From: Gammaproteobacteria bacterium | GTDB taxonomy: Bacteria > Pseudomonadota > Gammaproteobacteria > CAIRSR01 | Length of the DNA: 64,000 nt | NCBI GenBank assembly: GCA_963575655.1 | Contig: CAUYTY010000217.1 | Coordinates: 1-64,000, forward strand | Direction: 5' to 3' | Shown here: positions 9,659 to 17,980 of the stretch, one piece after another | How positions within the stretch are numbered: the stretch's first letter is position 1 | How the letters are laid out: every line of letters starts with the position of its first letter | Position numbers and translations under genes: made by a program | The notes under the pieces: model-generated | Databases searched by the model: none | Seen by the model: only the letters and a program-made list of their open reading frames with translations | Told to the model about the DNA's origin: nothing

Positions 9659-9979
9659 TATCTAATACATTGCTGTTTGCTTCGTGGATTATCTTGGAGT
9701 CATCAGGAATCTCTGAGTTCAGAGGGATCAAAATTAGCAGAAAGGGCGGATGCTCCCCACATCTATGCAGAAAAATAGTCGCGACTTCAGCGCAATTAAA
9801 CAAAGGCACCTAACAAACCTGATCCAGCCAAGGCTAGATGCTGCGAGAACATCCCTAAGCAAATTTGTGATTTGCACTGATTTGTAGGTTTTAATCGATA
9901 CATCTACGGTACAATGCACATCTGTGGCCTAATGGATGGCAGTTCGGGTTACCTTATAAAAATATTGTTGGCGCCTTCC

Positions 9980-10342
9980 ATGAACGTTTTGATTTCACTA
10001 ACTACCATTTATGTTATTGGCTTATTACTGGTTGGGCATACCGCTCAAGGGGAGAACCTACCCGACCCTACCCGCCCCGCAGTTGGAGCACCCGTTGAGG
10101 TTGAAAGTGGCACAAGCACTCCCAATGCGCCGACACTCCAGTCGATCCTGATTGGTCCGGGTGGACGCTGGGCGATCATCAATGGCCGTACCGTTGCAGT
10201 AGGCGACGCTGTAGGTGAAGCGCGACTGGTCCGCATCGATCCTGATGCAGTAACGTTGATACATAACGATACGCAGGAGACCCTCAAATTGTTCCCAAGT
10301 GTCGATGTCCGCTGGTTGTCCAAACACACGGGAAAGCCATGA
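9980..10342 (+). CDS. mshK: MshK-like pilus biogenesis protein
   Basis: 120 residues with a signal peptide or membrane segment (residues 2-20), then NLPDPTRPA and a small beta domain (LQSILIGPGGRWAIINGRTVAVGD) typical of PilP/MshK-type proteins that link the inner-membrane complex to the secretin. I chose the ATG at 9980; an upstream start at 9914 would add residues unlike the family. It overlaps mshL by four bases. The IS stack upstream separates it from mshJ, so it probably needs its own promoter or read-through from the ISs. Confidence 0.7.
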   Translation: MNVLISLTTIYVIGLLLVGHTAQGENLPDPTRPAVGAPVEVESGTSTPNAPTLQSILIGPGGRWAIINGRTVAVGDAVGEARLVRIDPDAVTLIHNDTQETLKLFPSVDVRWLSKHTGKP

Positions 10343-12060
10343 CGAAACGAGGGTGTCTGTGGTGGCTACGGGGATACGCGCTGCTCCTAATCGGGATGCT
10401 GATCGCGTGTACCCCGCTAGACGACAGACGAAACGCCTTAACCGACCAGATCCAGCACGAACTAGCGATGGCGGCGGTAAAGGGTCCTGATGCGTCACAT
10501 GCTGCCGTGGAAAATGCACTGCCGCCCCCTCCTCTACACGTCCCGCTACCGGCAAGTCGCCCGGAATCAGTGCAACGCTTCAACCTCACCGTCAATAACG
10601 CCCCAGCGAGCGAACTCTTCGTTGGCCTCGCGGCCGGCACCCCCTATAGCATTCTGCTTCATCCCGAGGTCGCAGGAACACTCTCGGTTAGCCTCAAGAA
10701 CGTGACGCTGTTCGAGACCCTAGATGCGCTACGTGACCTCTATGGTTACGATTATCGGGTAACGGGTAACCGTATTTTCGTGCTACCACTAACCCTGCAG
10801 ACCCGGGTATTTCGTGTTAACTATCTAATTGGAAACCGTAAAGGTCTATCGGACCTGCGTGTAATTTCGGGGTCGGTAAGTGATGTTGCCCCGGTAGCCA
10901 ACACTGGCCAACAGGTAGGGTCATCCACTACTACCACCAACACTGGTTCAAATACTACGCGGGGGCAAGAGAACAGCCATATCACCACTACCTCGAACAG
11001 TGATTTCTGGACTGACCTTAGCCGCTCCCTTATCGATTTGGTTGGCCACGAGCCTGGCCGCAACGTAATTACTAATCCACAATCCGGTATCGTAGTGGTG
11101 CGGGCCATGCCGTCTGAATTACGCGATGTTGCCGATTTCCTACGAGCAATGGAACTCTCGGTGGAACGCCAAGTGATTCTGGAGGCGAAGATTATCAATG
11201 TAAGTCTGAAAGATGATTATCAGGCAGGCATCAACTGGGCGGGTGTCGCCAACTCTGACAATTCCTCATTGGTAGCGGGACGTTCCTCCAGCAGCTTCAC
11301 CGCCAATAGTACAGGGGCGACAATTAAGACCGAAAATTCAACGCTGGATAGTAGCGGGGTTACCATCGGCGGCGGGTTATTCGGCATTGCCTTTGTCCAT
11401 AAGGGTTTCAGCGCCCTACTGGAATTCCTTCAAACTCAGGGAAATATCCAGGTACTGTCCAGCCCCCGCATTGCCACACTCAATAACCAGAAGGCGGTGC
11501 TTAAGGTGGGTACCGACGAATTCTTCGTCACCGGGGTTAGCTCTACAACCGTTAGTGGCGGCACAACCTCCGCAACCACACCCAACGTTACGTTGCAACC
11601 ATTCTTCTCCGGTATCACTCTCGATGTAACCCCGCAGATTGACCAAGAAAATAACATCATCCTCCATATCCACCCCTCAGTGAGCGATGTCTCTCAGGCA
11701 AGTCAGCGCATCGATCTCGGCAACAACGGGGTGCTGAATCTACCACTCGCCAAGAGTAACGTGAGTGAGACCGACAGTATCATCCGTACTCACGATGGTC
11801 AGATCGTGGCCCTTGGCGGATTGATGACACAAACAGTGAGCGACGACCGTACCCAATTACCAGGACTCGGCGACCTACCGGTCGTCGGTGGTTTGTTTCG
11901 CAATACTAATCAGTCGCTTGTCAAAAAGGAGTTGGTGATCCTGCTTAAAGCCAGCGTGGTACAAGATGGCGCCGCCTGGAACCAAGCGGCACGGAGCTAC
12001 CAACAAGCCTTCGAGCGCGAAACAATCGTGCCGACCTCAACACCAGCGGTTCTTCCCTGA
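10339..12060 (+). CDS. mshL: MshL-like outer-membrane secretin
   Basis: 573 residues. A lipoprotein signal has its lipobox Cys near residue 24 (LIAC). A secretin N-domain (about 80-150) with FNLTVNNAPASELF is followed by a Ser/Thr/Asn-rich linker (about 193-225), an N1-type domain (RNVITNPQSGIVVVRA) and the secretin core (about 280-545), with the family signature LPGLGDLPVVGGLFR near 511-525. It forms the outer-membrane channel for the pilus. The N-terminus overlaps mshK by four bases, and the downstream gap of about 490 bases is filled with repeats. Confidence 0.9.
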   Translation: MTKRGCLWWLRGYALLLIGMLIACTPLDDRRNALTDQIQHELAMAAVKGPDASHAAVENALPPPPLHVPLPASRPESVQRFNLTVNNAPASELFVGLAAGTPYSILLHPEVAGTLSVSLKNVTLFETLDALRDLYGYDYRVTGNRIFVLPLTLQTRVFRVNYLIGNRKGLSDLRVISGSVSDVAPVANTGQQVGSSTTTTNTGSNTTRGQENSHITTTSNSDFWTDLSRSLIDLVGHEPGRNVITNPQSGIVVVRAMPSELRDVADFLRAMELSVERQVILEAKIINVSLKDDYQAGINWAGVANSDNSSLVAGRSSSSFTANSTGATIKTENSTLDSSGVTIGGGLFGIAFVHKGFSALLEFLQTQGNIQVLSSPRIATLNNQKAVLKVGTDEFFVTGVSSTTVSGGTTSATTPNVTLQPFFSGITLDVTPQIDQENNIILHIHPSVSDVSQASQRIDLGNNGVLNLPLAKSNVSETDSIIRTHDGQIVALGGLMTQTVSDDRTQLPGLGDLPVVGGLFRNTNQSLVKKELVILLKASVVQDGAAWNQAARSYQQAFERETIVPTSTPAVLP

Positions 12061-12077
12061 AGTCGAAGAGGTTAAGT

Positions 12078-12234
12078 AATCCAAGTTGTTAGCTATGGCC
12101 CAGTTCAACCATCATTCCGGCAGAGGTTGCAGGGATCCAGATACCATGGATGGCTTGACCGGTAACTCACGCCCCTGCGTACTGAATTCAGGCAATTCCT
12201 GCCGGAATGACAAATAGATAGCAACTTGAGTTAA
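12078..12234. repeat. palindromic repeat (family A ends, GTCATTCCGGCAG core)
   Basis: Inverted ends AATCCAAGTTGTTAGCTAT and ATAGATAGCAACTTGAGTT enclose a longer spacer with an inner inverted repeat TCATTCCGGCAG / CTGCCGGAATGA. The same outer ends occur with a different core at 1881 and 40381, and the same core occurs after other genes in the window (49804, 53518). Confidence 0.75.
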
Positions 12235-12457
12235 TTAACCCAAGTTGCTACCTACATTGAGTAATTCTTTGATCGCCCTCCCCCCAACCCCCTCCCGCAG
12301 GGAGGGGGAGAAAACAACGCCAGCCATTGATATTGGCCACTAGAGCTGAATATCTTCACTCCCCCTCCCAACGGGAGGAGGTTGGGGTGAGGGCGATTAA
12401 AAAACTACTTGTCTGGAAAGAATTATGGCCTGAAACCGTAAGTGGCAACTTGGGTTA
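12235..12457. repeat. palindromic repeat (family A ends, long CCCCTCCC core)
   Basis: Lies head to tail with the preceding repeat. The outer ends are TTAACCCAAGTTGCTACCTA and GTGGCAACTTGGGTTAA. Inside is a second inverted pair, GATCGCCCTCCCCCCAACC and GGTTGGGGTGAGGGCGAT, each arm itself containing a CTCCC/GGGAG hairpin. No reading frame of note is present between mshL and mshM. Confidence 0.75.
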
Positions 12458-12553
12458 ATTAAGATAACGATCGTTTCCCTTGGGATTATTTTTTTAGTCT
12501 TTGTGAGGTTATAGGTTACTTATTGGTTGCTTTTCTCCTGAGCGGTTACGGTT

Positions 12554-13408
12554 ATGTACAAAACTCATTTTGGTCTGCTCGAAGACCCTTTTAGTATTAC
12601 CCCAGATACCAATTTCCTCATTCCCACTCAGGGCTATCAAGAGGCATTTAACACCTTATCGATTGCCGTGCAAAATGGTGCGGGTTTTATCAAGATCACG
12701 GGAGAAGTAGGCACCGGTAAAACGCTGCTGTGCCGCAAATTTCTCTCGGACCTTGGCCCCGAATACGTTACCGCCTATATTCACAGTCCTTATTTGGAGC
12801 CGCAAACGCTGTTATTGGCGCTTGCTGATGAATTAGCGGTCCCGCTGCCTGATTCCGGGGTCAACAACAACCAGCATCTCTTACTCAAATTGCTCACTCA
12901 GGCCCTGTCTGAGATCGCCTACCAGGGTAAGCGTGCAGTGTTGTGTATTGATGAAGCTCAGGCGATGCCACTCCTGAGCCTGGAGGCATTGCGACTGCTC
13001 TCCAATCTGGAGACCGAAAGATACAAACTTCTACAAGTGGTGCTATTCGGTCAACCGGAACTCGATGGGAAGTTGTCTCACAAATCGGTACGCCAACTAT
13101 TGCAGCGCATCATTTTTCAGTATCACTTGATGCCACTTGCGTATGACGAGGTCGGACACTACCTCTCTCATCGCCTTAGCGTGGCCGGCTACCGGGGAGG
13201 ACCATTGTTTCTTTCGGATGCAGTAGACGTGTTGTATCGTGCCACCCGAGGTACGCCACGCCTAATCAATATTCTGGCGCACAAGTCGCTCCTGTTGGCC
13301 TACGGCGAGGGAAGTAACCAGGTGACGAAGAGCCACATTTTAGCTGCAGTTGCCGACACACCTGCGGCGAGACAACCATTTTGGCGTTTTTGGGGACACC
13401 TGCCGTGA
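12554..13408 (+). CDS. mshM: MshM-like ExeA-type AAA ATPase
   Basis: 284 residues. It opens with HFGLLEDPFSITPDTNFL, as in ExeA/MshM proteins. Walker A is GEVGTGKT (residues 50-57) and Walker B is VLCIDEAQAM (about 129-138). A C-terminal helical lid domain (GTPRLINILAHKSLLLAYGEG) follows. ExeA-type ATPases help assemble the secretin through the cell wall. The stop overlaps the GTG start of mshN, so the pair is translationally coupled, as in other MSHA loci. Confidence 0.85.
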   Translation: MYKTHFGLLEDPFSITPDTNFLIPTQGYQEAFNTLSIAVQNGAGFIKITGEVGTGKTLLCRKFLSDLGPEYVTAYIHSPYLEPQTLLLALADELAVPLPDSGVNNNQHLLLKLLTQALSEIAYQGKRAVLCIDEAQAMPLLSLEALRLLSNLETERYKLLQVVLFGQPELDGKLSHKSVRQLLQRIIFQYHLMPLAYDEVGHYLSHRLSVAGYRGGPLFLSDAVDVLYRATRGTPRLINILAHKSLLLAYGEGSNQVTKSHILAAVADTPAARQPFWRFWGHLP

Positions 13409-15240
13409 GCATTATCAATCGCACGTTGCAGGCTCTGGAACAGCGTCAGCGTGGCCAATCCAGCCCCCCTCCCCCACCAGAAAAGACAGGTTTTCTCTCC
13501 AGGGTGGCGCCTTTGGTGGCGCCTTCGCGACGCTTGATACTATTTCTCGCTGTGTTGTTGGCGGCGTTGACCATCATTGCGTTGGACTGGTTGCAACCAC
13601 CAGCGGTGGTGTCGACGATACCTAATGATGCAGTGGTTTCGGTCGCACCTCCCCCTGCGATAGCCAGCCAAGATCCCGCCGCCACCAGCCAGAATCCTGT
13701 CACTACGGTGACTCCTCCGCCTCAAGTGGTTTCTCAGCCAGCGCAACCCTCGACGCCGCCTGCCGCGATAGAGCTCCCTGCCACAGTCGCCACGGAGGCA
13801 GATGCCGTAACCCCGCCTCAGACCACGACCATTGCAACCGTGGTGGCGACGCCAAAATTTGTCATCGCTAAGTCCAAGATTTCCACCACCCCGACTATCA
13901 ACGCCCCTCCTGGACCAGCATCAAGCATTTTTTCCCAGGCTCGGCGGACAGAACCAGAACCTTCGAAGCAAACCAAGCACGAGTCGGAAGACAGTGCACA
14001 GCATGCTACGCAACCAACCCAAGACCAGGATGCCGCCCCCCTCCACGCCAAGAAAACCAACCCATCGCCCCTCCCACCGTCCAACGGTAGGGAAAGTGCC
14101 AAATTATTCACCGCAAAAACAGCGCCTTCTAACGCGAATGGGTTAGCGGATCGTAGTAATTGGCTCCGCACCCAGGACCCACACGCCTATACGTTGCAAT
14201 TGTTGAGTTCTAGCACGGGGTTGGAAGAATTACGAAGATTCGCACGTAAGCATGGCAATATCGCTGAGCTTGGTTTTTTCCGTAGCCAACGCCAGGGCCA
14301 TGAACTATTCAGCATCGTATACGGTATTTACCCCGATAAGGCCCAGGCTGAAGCGGCGGCACAACGCATTACTGCTCAATGGCCAGATGTTGCAAAGCCC
14401 TGGATACGCACGATTAGATCAATTCAGATTCAAATGGAGACATCGGCAGAGTTAGAACCACCGTCGGCAGAACCATCATCGGTCGGGCAAGATACCCCAC
14501 GTATTACCCAGCCCACTCGGTCCGTCACGATTGGCAATACATCCAAGCTACGCCGCGAATCTGTAGCGAAACACATCGCCGATCCAACAAACGCAGACCT
14601 ACCTCCCTTTACCAAATCGATTGCTTTGCCATATCGTGTTGATGACTATTACAAGACCGCGCTATTGGCGCTACGACAGGGACGGGGCAATGAGGCTCAA
14701 GAAGGATTTGAGCAAATACTACGGCTTGATCCACGTCACCACAATGCACGACTCTCGCTCGCTAATCTCGCGCTGGAGCATAATGATCAACCACGAGCCG
14801 AGCAGGTACTCCGCGAGGGTTTGCAGCTCGATACCCAGGCGGCCGTACTAGCCTTTCCTCTGGCACGGATTATGATCGAACGTGGCGATCTGCATGATGG
14901 TATTGAGATACTACGTAATGCACTACCAGGGGCGGGAGGGGATCCCAACTATTACGCCTTCATTGGTGCCCTGGAGCAGCGCACAGGTAATCATCGTGCG
15001 GCTGTCGGGCAATACCGTATGGCCCTACGTTATCATCCCGGTAATGCTACCTGGTTGATGGGACTGGGTATTTCTCTTGCTGCAGAACACCATAACGCGG
15101 AGGCGCACCAAACTTTCCGTGCCGCACTGAATAGCGGAGATTTAAACACTGATCTGCGTAGCTACGTCGAGCAACAGTTACAGGCATTGGACACTGCTTC
15201 CGCGCTTGCGGACGCAGCAATGGCTGAAGGTCCAAGATAG
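13405..15240 (+). CDS. mshN: MshN-like TPR protein with an internal SPOR-like domain
   Basis: 611 residues from the GTG at 13405 (GTGA overlap with mshM). It opens with SIINRTLQALEQR, has a membrane helix (about 43-62), a very long Pro/Thr/Ala-rich linker (about 62-250), a region of about 80 residues (about 257-340) that reads like a SPOR domain (YTLQLLSSSTGLEELRRFA, FSIVYGIYPDKAQAEAAA), and TPR repeats (about 412-600). MshN proteins have the helix and TPRs. A SPOR-like segment would let it bind peptidoglycan and work with the ExeA-type ATPase MshM. The N-terminal and TPR assignments are firm; SPOR is by motif only. Confidence 0.75.
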   Translation: MSIINRTLQALEQRQRGQSSPPPPPEKTGFLSRVAPLVAPSRRLILFLAVLLAALTIIALDWLQPPAVVSTIPNDAVVSVAPPPAIASQDPAATSQNPVTTVTPPPQVVSQPAQPSTPPAAIELPATVATEADAVTPPQTTTIATVVATPKFVIAKSKISTTPTINAPPGPASSIFSQARRTEPEPSKQTKHESEDSAQHATQPTQDQDAAPLHAKKTNPSPLPPSNGRESAKLFTAKTAPSNANGLADRSNWLRTQDPHAYTLQLLSSSTGLEELRRFARKHGNIAELGFFRSQRQGHELFSIVYGIYPDKAQAEAAAQRITAQWPDVAKPWIRTIRSIQIQMETSAELEPPSAEPSSVGQDTPRITQPTRSVTIGNTSKLRRESVAKHIADPTNADLPPFTKSIALPYRVDDYYKTALLALRQGRGNEAQEGFEQILRLDPRHHNARLSLANLALEHNDQPRAEQVLREGLQLDTQAAVLAFPLARIMIERGDLHDGIEILRNALPGAGGDPNYYAFIGALEQRTGNHRAAVGQYRMALRYHPGNATWLMGLGISLAAEHHNAEAHQTFRAALNSGDLNTDLRSYVEQQLQALDTASALADAAMAEGPR

Positions 15241-15383
15241 AATTCAAGGCAACTATTGGAATAGCTACCTGACAAATTCTTCACCGTAGCGAGTTCTGGT
15301 AGATGCGTCTGCGGAAGCAGATAATTTCTGATCTACCTGGTGGTATTCGCTCTGTCGATTTCTTGGGAAATTGACCCCTTTCA

Positions 15384-16088
15384 CTAACGAAGCCGACCAC
15401 GTTTTGCTTGTTCACGGTCGAGGAATGCGACAAAACTATTGACTTGTTTCTGCGCGTCGCGAGAAATTTCGGTAAAACGCGCCCCCATGGTCATACCAAA
15501 GCTACCACGGCGCACGAAACACACCTTCAGCCCACAGTAGATCGTCTTACCGTCGGGAAACGTAATCGTACTACGGGGGATCTGGAGGCCACTCTCTAGG
15601 ACTTGAGTCCAGCTTGTGAAAGAGACCCCGATCCCGCCCATTGAAACGTCACGGATACGACCACGCATCATAGCTACGCTAGGAATAGAGAAAGTCACGG
15701 TGGCCTGCTGGCTAGGCACGATAGGCGCACGGAAATTGGAACGGCGCTGATAAACATGCACAAACCGTGGGGGCGGAGCCTGGTAATAGACTAATCCTTT
15801 CTCGTCACTGCCCGAACTGGATACCTCCGCCTGAAATTTGATCGCCACACCGTCCAAACGTGTCTCTATCGAGCAGCGTCGCTCCTTGAGCAAAAGACGA
15901 TGATCCTCGGCAGAGGGTAATTCGTCGAATTGCCAGGTGCGGTTTGCGGTGTCCACGGAAATAATCGCGCTGCTCCACGGATTGGACTTCTCTTTGATTC
16001 GAACATGGATGAGGGCGTGATGTTGGCGGATGCGATCGAGTATGCGTAGGACCGGTCCATCACCAGTAACTTCTTGATAATCTGACAT
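15384..16088 (-). CDS. PilZ-domain c-di-GMP-binding protein, YcgR-like
   Basis: 234 residues with an N-terminal YcgR-type beta domain and a C-terminal PilZ domain. The PilZ c-di-GMP motifs are visible: RRSNFR (about 114-119, the RxxxR motif) and DVSMGGIG (about 147-154, the D-x-S-x-x-G motif). YcgR-type proteins bind c-di-GMP and modulate flagellar motors or pili. It is encoded opposite to the flanking pilus genes, between mshN and the minor pilin, where mshE, mshG and mshF stand in Vibrio. A role in regulating pilus function is inferred from this position. Confidence 0.75.
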   Translation of the reverse strand: MSDYQEVTGDGPVLRILDRIRQHHALIHVRIKEKSNPWSSAIISVDTANRTWQFDELPSAEDHRLLLKERRCSIETRLDGVAIKFQAEVSSSGSDEKGLVYYQAPPPRFVHVYQRRSNFRAPIVPSQQATVTFSIPSVAMMRGRIRDVSMGGIGVSFTSWTQVLESGLQIPRSTITFPDGKTIYCGLKVCFVRRGSFGMTMGARFTEISRDAQKQVNSFVAFLDREQAKRGRLR

Positions 16089-16162
16089 AAAGGGATCGAG
16101 GAAGCAGAGAAAAGTGAGTCGCTAAAGCATCATCTCCGAGCGTGTTATTGTCAAGGGGCGAT

Positions 16163-16264
16163 GATTTTGCGTCACCCGAAATGGTGCTGGTGGCTACCAT
16201 CATCTGTTTGCAGGTCTCTGCTATCCTGAACCGGTTTTTGCGTTATCAAACCAAGGCCGGGTGA
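16163..16264 (+). pseudogene. relic of a type IV pilin N-terminus
   Basis: Translating from 16163 gives DFASPEMVLVATIICLQ followed by ILNRFLRYQTKAG and a stop. This aligns residue by residue with the minor pilin starting about 220 bases downstream (GFTLLEMVVVITVISVLG, then ILERFLRY). The Gly at the prepilin cleavage site and the hydrophobic register have decayed, and no start codon precedes it in frame. It is probably the remains of a duplicated pilin gene. Confidence 0.55.
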
Positions 16265-16386
16265 GCAGACGTTTTTTATATGCCACTTTGAAACTGTGTG
16301 TTAGCGCAAGGATAAACGATCCCCAGGGCACCAAATTCGTACCGCCGCCCATATTTTGTAACTAATTGATCGTAAAGAGATGTAGT

Positions 16387-16995
16387 GTGACATTGTCCAG
16401 TTACCCAGCGATCCCAGACACTCGTGGAAGCCATCATCGAGGGAGCAAGGGTTTTACGCTACTCGAAATGGTCGTGGTAATTACCGTCATCAGTGTACTA
16501 GGGGTCGTTATTCTGGAACGATTCTTGCGTTACCGGGAAATGGCCGAGATGACGGCGATGGAGCAGGTTGCGGGGATCGTGCGGAGCGCGATGGTGTTGC
16601 GCGTCTCCTCCCTGTTAGTACACCACCAGATGAGCCGGATTGAGGCAATGCCTCAGGAAAATCCGATGAAATGGCTCGCTGAGAAGCCCAGTAATTATCA
16701 AGGAGAACGCTACGATCCGGATCCGCACGAGTTAGTCGCAGGCTCGTGGTATTACGATCTAAAAAACTCGGAACTGGTTTATCTTCCTGATTGGGGGCGT
16801 TACTTCATTCCTGGCCCGGATGGTCAGAAATGGATACGATTCAAGGTGGAGTTGGTGTATACCGATATCGAAGACGCTACACAACCAGAGGATAACGTTG
16901 ATAAAGAAGGCGAGGCCAAAAAGACCGAGGAAGAGCATAGGAATAGGATCGCTGGAGTTGTCTTGAACCTCACCCGTCCATATCAATGGTTTTGA
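16387..16995 (+). CDS. type IV minor pilin, MshB-like
   Basis: About 202 residues. The prepilin peptidase motif is SKGFTLLEMVVVITVISVLG: cleavage after Gly, N-methyl-Phe at +1, Glu at +5. The GTG at 16387 is my start; a TTG at 16366 or 16393 is possible. The C-terminal part is unusual for a pilin, with a charged stretch (DNVDKEGEAKKTEEEHRNR) and aromatic motifs (GSWYYDLKNSELVYLPDWG). Placed upstream of the major pilin, as mshB is upstream of mshA in Vibrio. Confidence 0.7.
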   Translation: MTLSSYPAIPDTRGSHHRGSKGFTLLEMVVVITVISVLGVVILERFLRYREMAEMTAMEQVAGIVRSAMVLRVSSLLVHHQMSRIEAMPQENPMKWLAEKPSNYQGERYDPDPHELVAGSWYYDLKNSELVYLPDWGRYFIPGPDGQKWIRFKVELVYTDIEDATQPEDNVDKEGEAKKTEEEHRNRIAGVVLNLTRPYQWF

Positions 16996-17408
16996 CTTGC
17001 AAATGGAAATTCTAGGACAATGCGGTCATGCGTCCCTCTCGTGTTAGGTTGATGTATAGTAGAGGTGTGAAATTTTTCGTGTGGCCATAAATTGCATCTA
17101 AGATGTGTGTCCATTTTCCTTTGGATACGACGAAAGTGTTCGTTTCTACTTTTCTGTGCAATAAAACAAGACAAGTCGCATAAAAGTATGCACTTTATGG
17201 TAATTAAGTAATGTTTTTTGTTTTGCGTATGAGAGGCGTGACGTATCTTTGATTGTTGGTCGTACCTTATTGCCGTGCGATGGGTTTGGTGATGGTGATG
17301 GTGATGGTGTATTCCAACAGACTCAGCAATCTAACTTGATACCTGTTGGTTTGAACAAAAACGAGGGCAGATGCCCTCTTACATCTACAAGAGGTTAACG
17401 AGGTTTGT
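16996..17408. other. leader region upstream of the major pilin gene
   Basis: About 410 AT-richer bases without a gene. It holds a triple GGTGAT tandem repeat (17288-17305) and a tight inverted repeat GAGGGCA-GA-TGCCCTC (about 17363-17378) about 30 bases before the pilin start. Such long leaders are common before highly expressed pilin genes. The -35/-10 sites could not be assigned with confidence. Confidence 0.4.
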
Positions 17409-17780
17409 ATGCGTAAAGAAGCTGGTTTTACGTTAATTGAATTGATTATGGTGATCGTGATTTTAGCGGTCCTGGCGGTTACCGCATTGCCGAAGTTTTT
17501 CAACTTGAAAACGGATGCAGAGGCATCAGCATTAGCGGGTGTGGCAGGATCCCTGAGTGCAGCGTCATCAATTAACTATGCGGCGCGAAGCCTCAGTACC
17601 GCAAATGGGACAGCGATCGGTAGCTGCCAAGCCGTGGCAAACGCCTTGGTTGAAGGTGCATTACCTAGCGGCTATTCCATAAGTACGTTAACGTTAACAA
17701 TTTCTGATGGAAGTACCAAGTCCTGCAAACTTACTGGTCCTAATGGAACTGCACACTTCACTGCCATTAAGACTAGCTAA
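17409..17780 (+). CDS. mshA: MshA-like major type IV pilin
   Basis: 123 residues. The short leader MRKEAG is followed by FTLIELIMVIVILAVLAV, the class IV prepilin cleavage site and N-terminal helix with Glu at +5. The helix continues as TALPKFFNLKTDAEASALAGVAGSL, as in MshA. Two Cys residues (about 75 and 107) bound the expected disulfide loop near the C-terminus. The sequence is short and Ser/Thr/Ala-rich, giving many possible O-glycosylation sites. AACGAGG lies before the ATG. The membrane glycosyltransferase-like gene downstream may modify it. Confidence 0.85.
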   Translation: MRKEAGFTLIELIMVIVILAVLAVTALPKFFNLKTDAEASALAGVAGSLSAASSINYAARSLSTANGTAIGSCQAVANALVEGALPSGYSISTLTLTISDGSTKSCKLTGPNGTAHFTAIKTS

Positions 17781-17832
17781 ATTTTGTAAGTTTCATGCTG
17801 CCTTGATATGTTCTGTGTTGATTATGTTGATG

Positions 17833-17954
17833 TGGCTACCTACAAGCCGCGACAAATGTGAACATTGAAGACACCACGCCAACGGCGTGTTGGTATGCCA
17901 AACTGACATACCAACACGCCGTTGGCGTGTGTTGCGGCTAAGCGGGTAGCCAGC
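17833..17954. repeat. nested perfect hairpin after the major pilin gene
   Basis: Perfect 23-base arms at 17875-17897 and 17907-17929 (CACGCCAACGGCGTGTTGG... and its complement) enclose a 9-base loop. Outside these, GGCTACCTACAAGCCGCGACA and its imperfect complement GTTGCGGCTAAGCGGGTAGCC form an outer inverted pair. It could end mshA transcription, though no T-run follows directly. The two-layer design resembles the other palindromic repeats here. Confidence 0.75.
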
Positions 17955-17980
17955 TATTTAAGTCACCAGGTTTCCTTTTT

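Noticed and set aside
17081-17097. Sigma-54-like TGGCC...TTGCA upstream of the major pilin
   Set aside because: The GG-to-GC spacing is one base too short (9 instead of 10), and the site lies over 300 bases upstream of the start.
17288-17305. GGTGAT tandem repeat as a CRISPR-like or phase-variation tract
   Set aside because: Only three units, no spacers, and not inside a coding region or between promoter elements that I can define.
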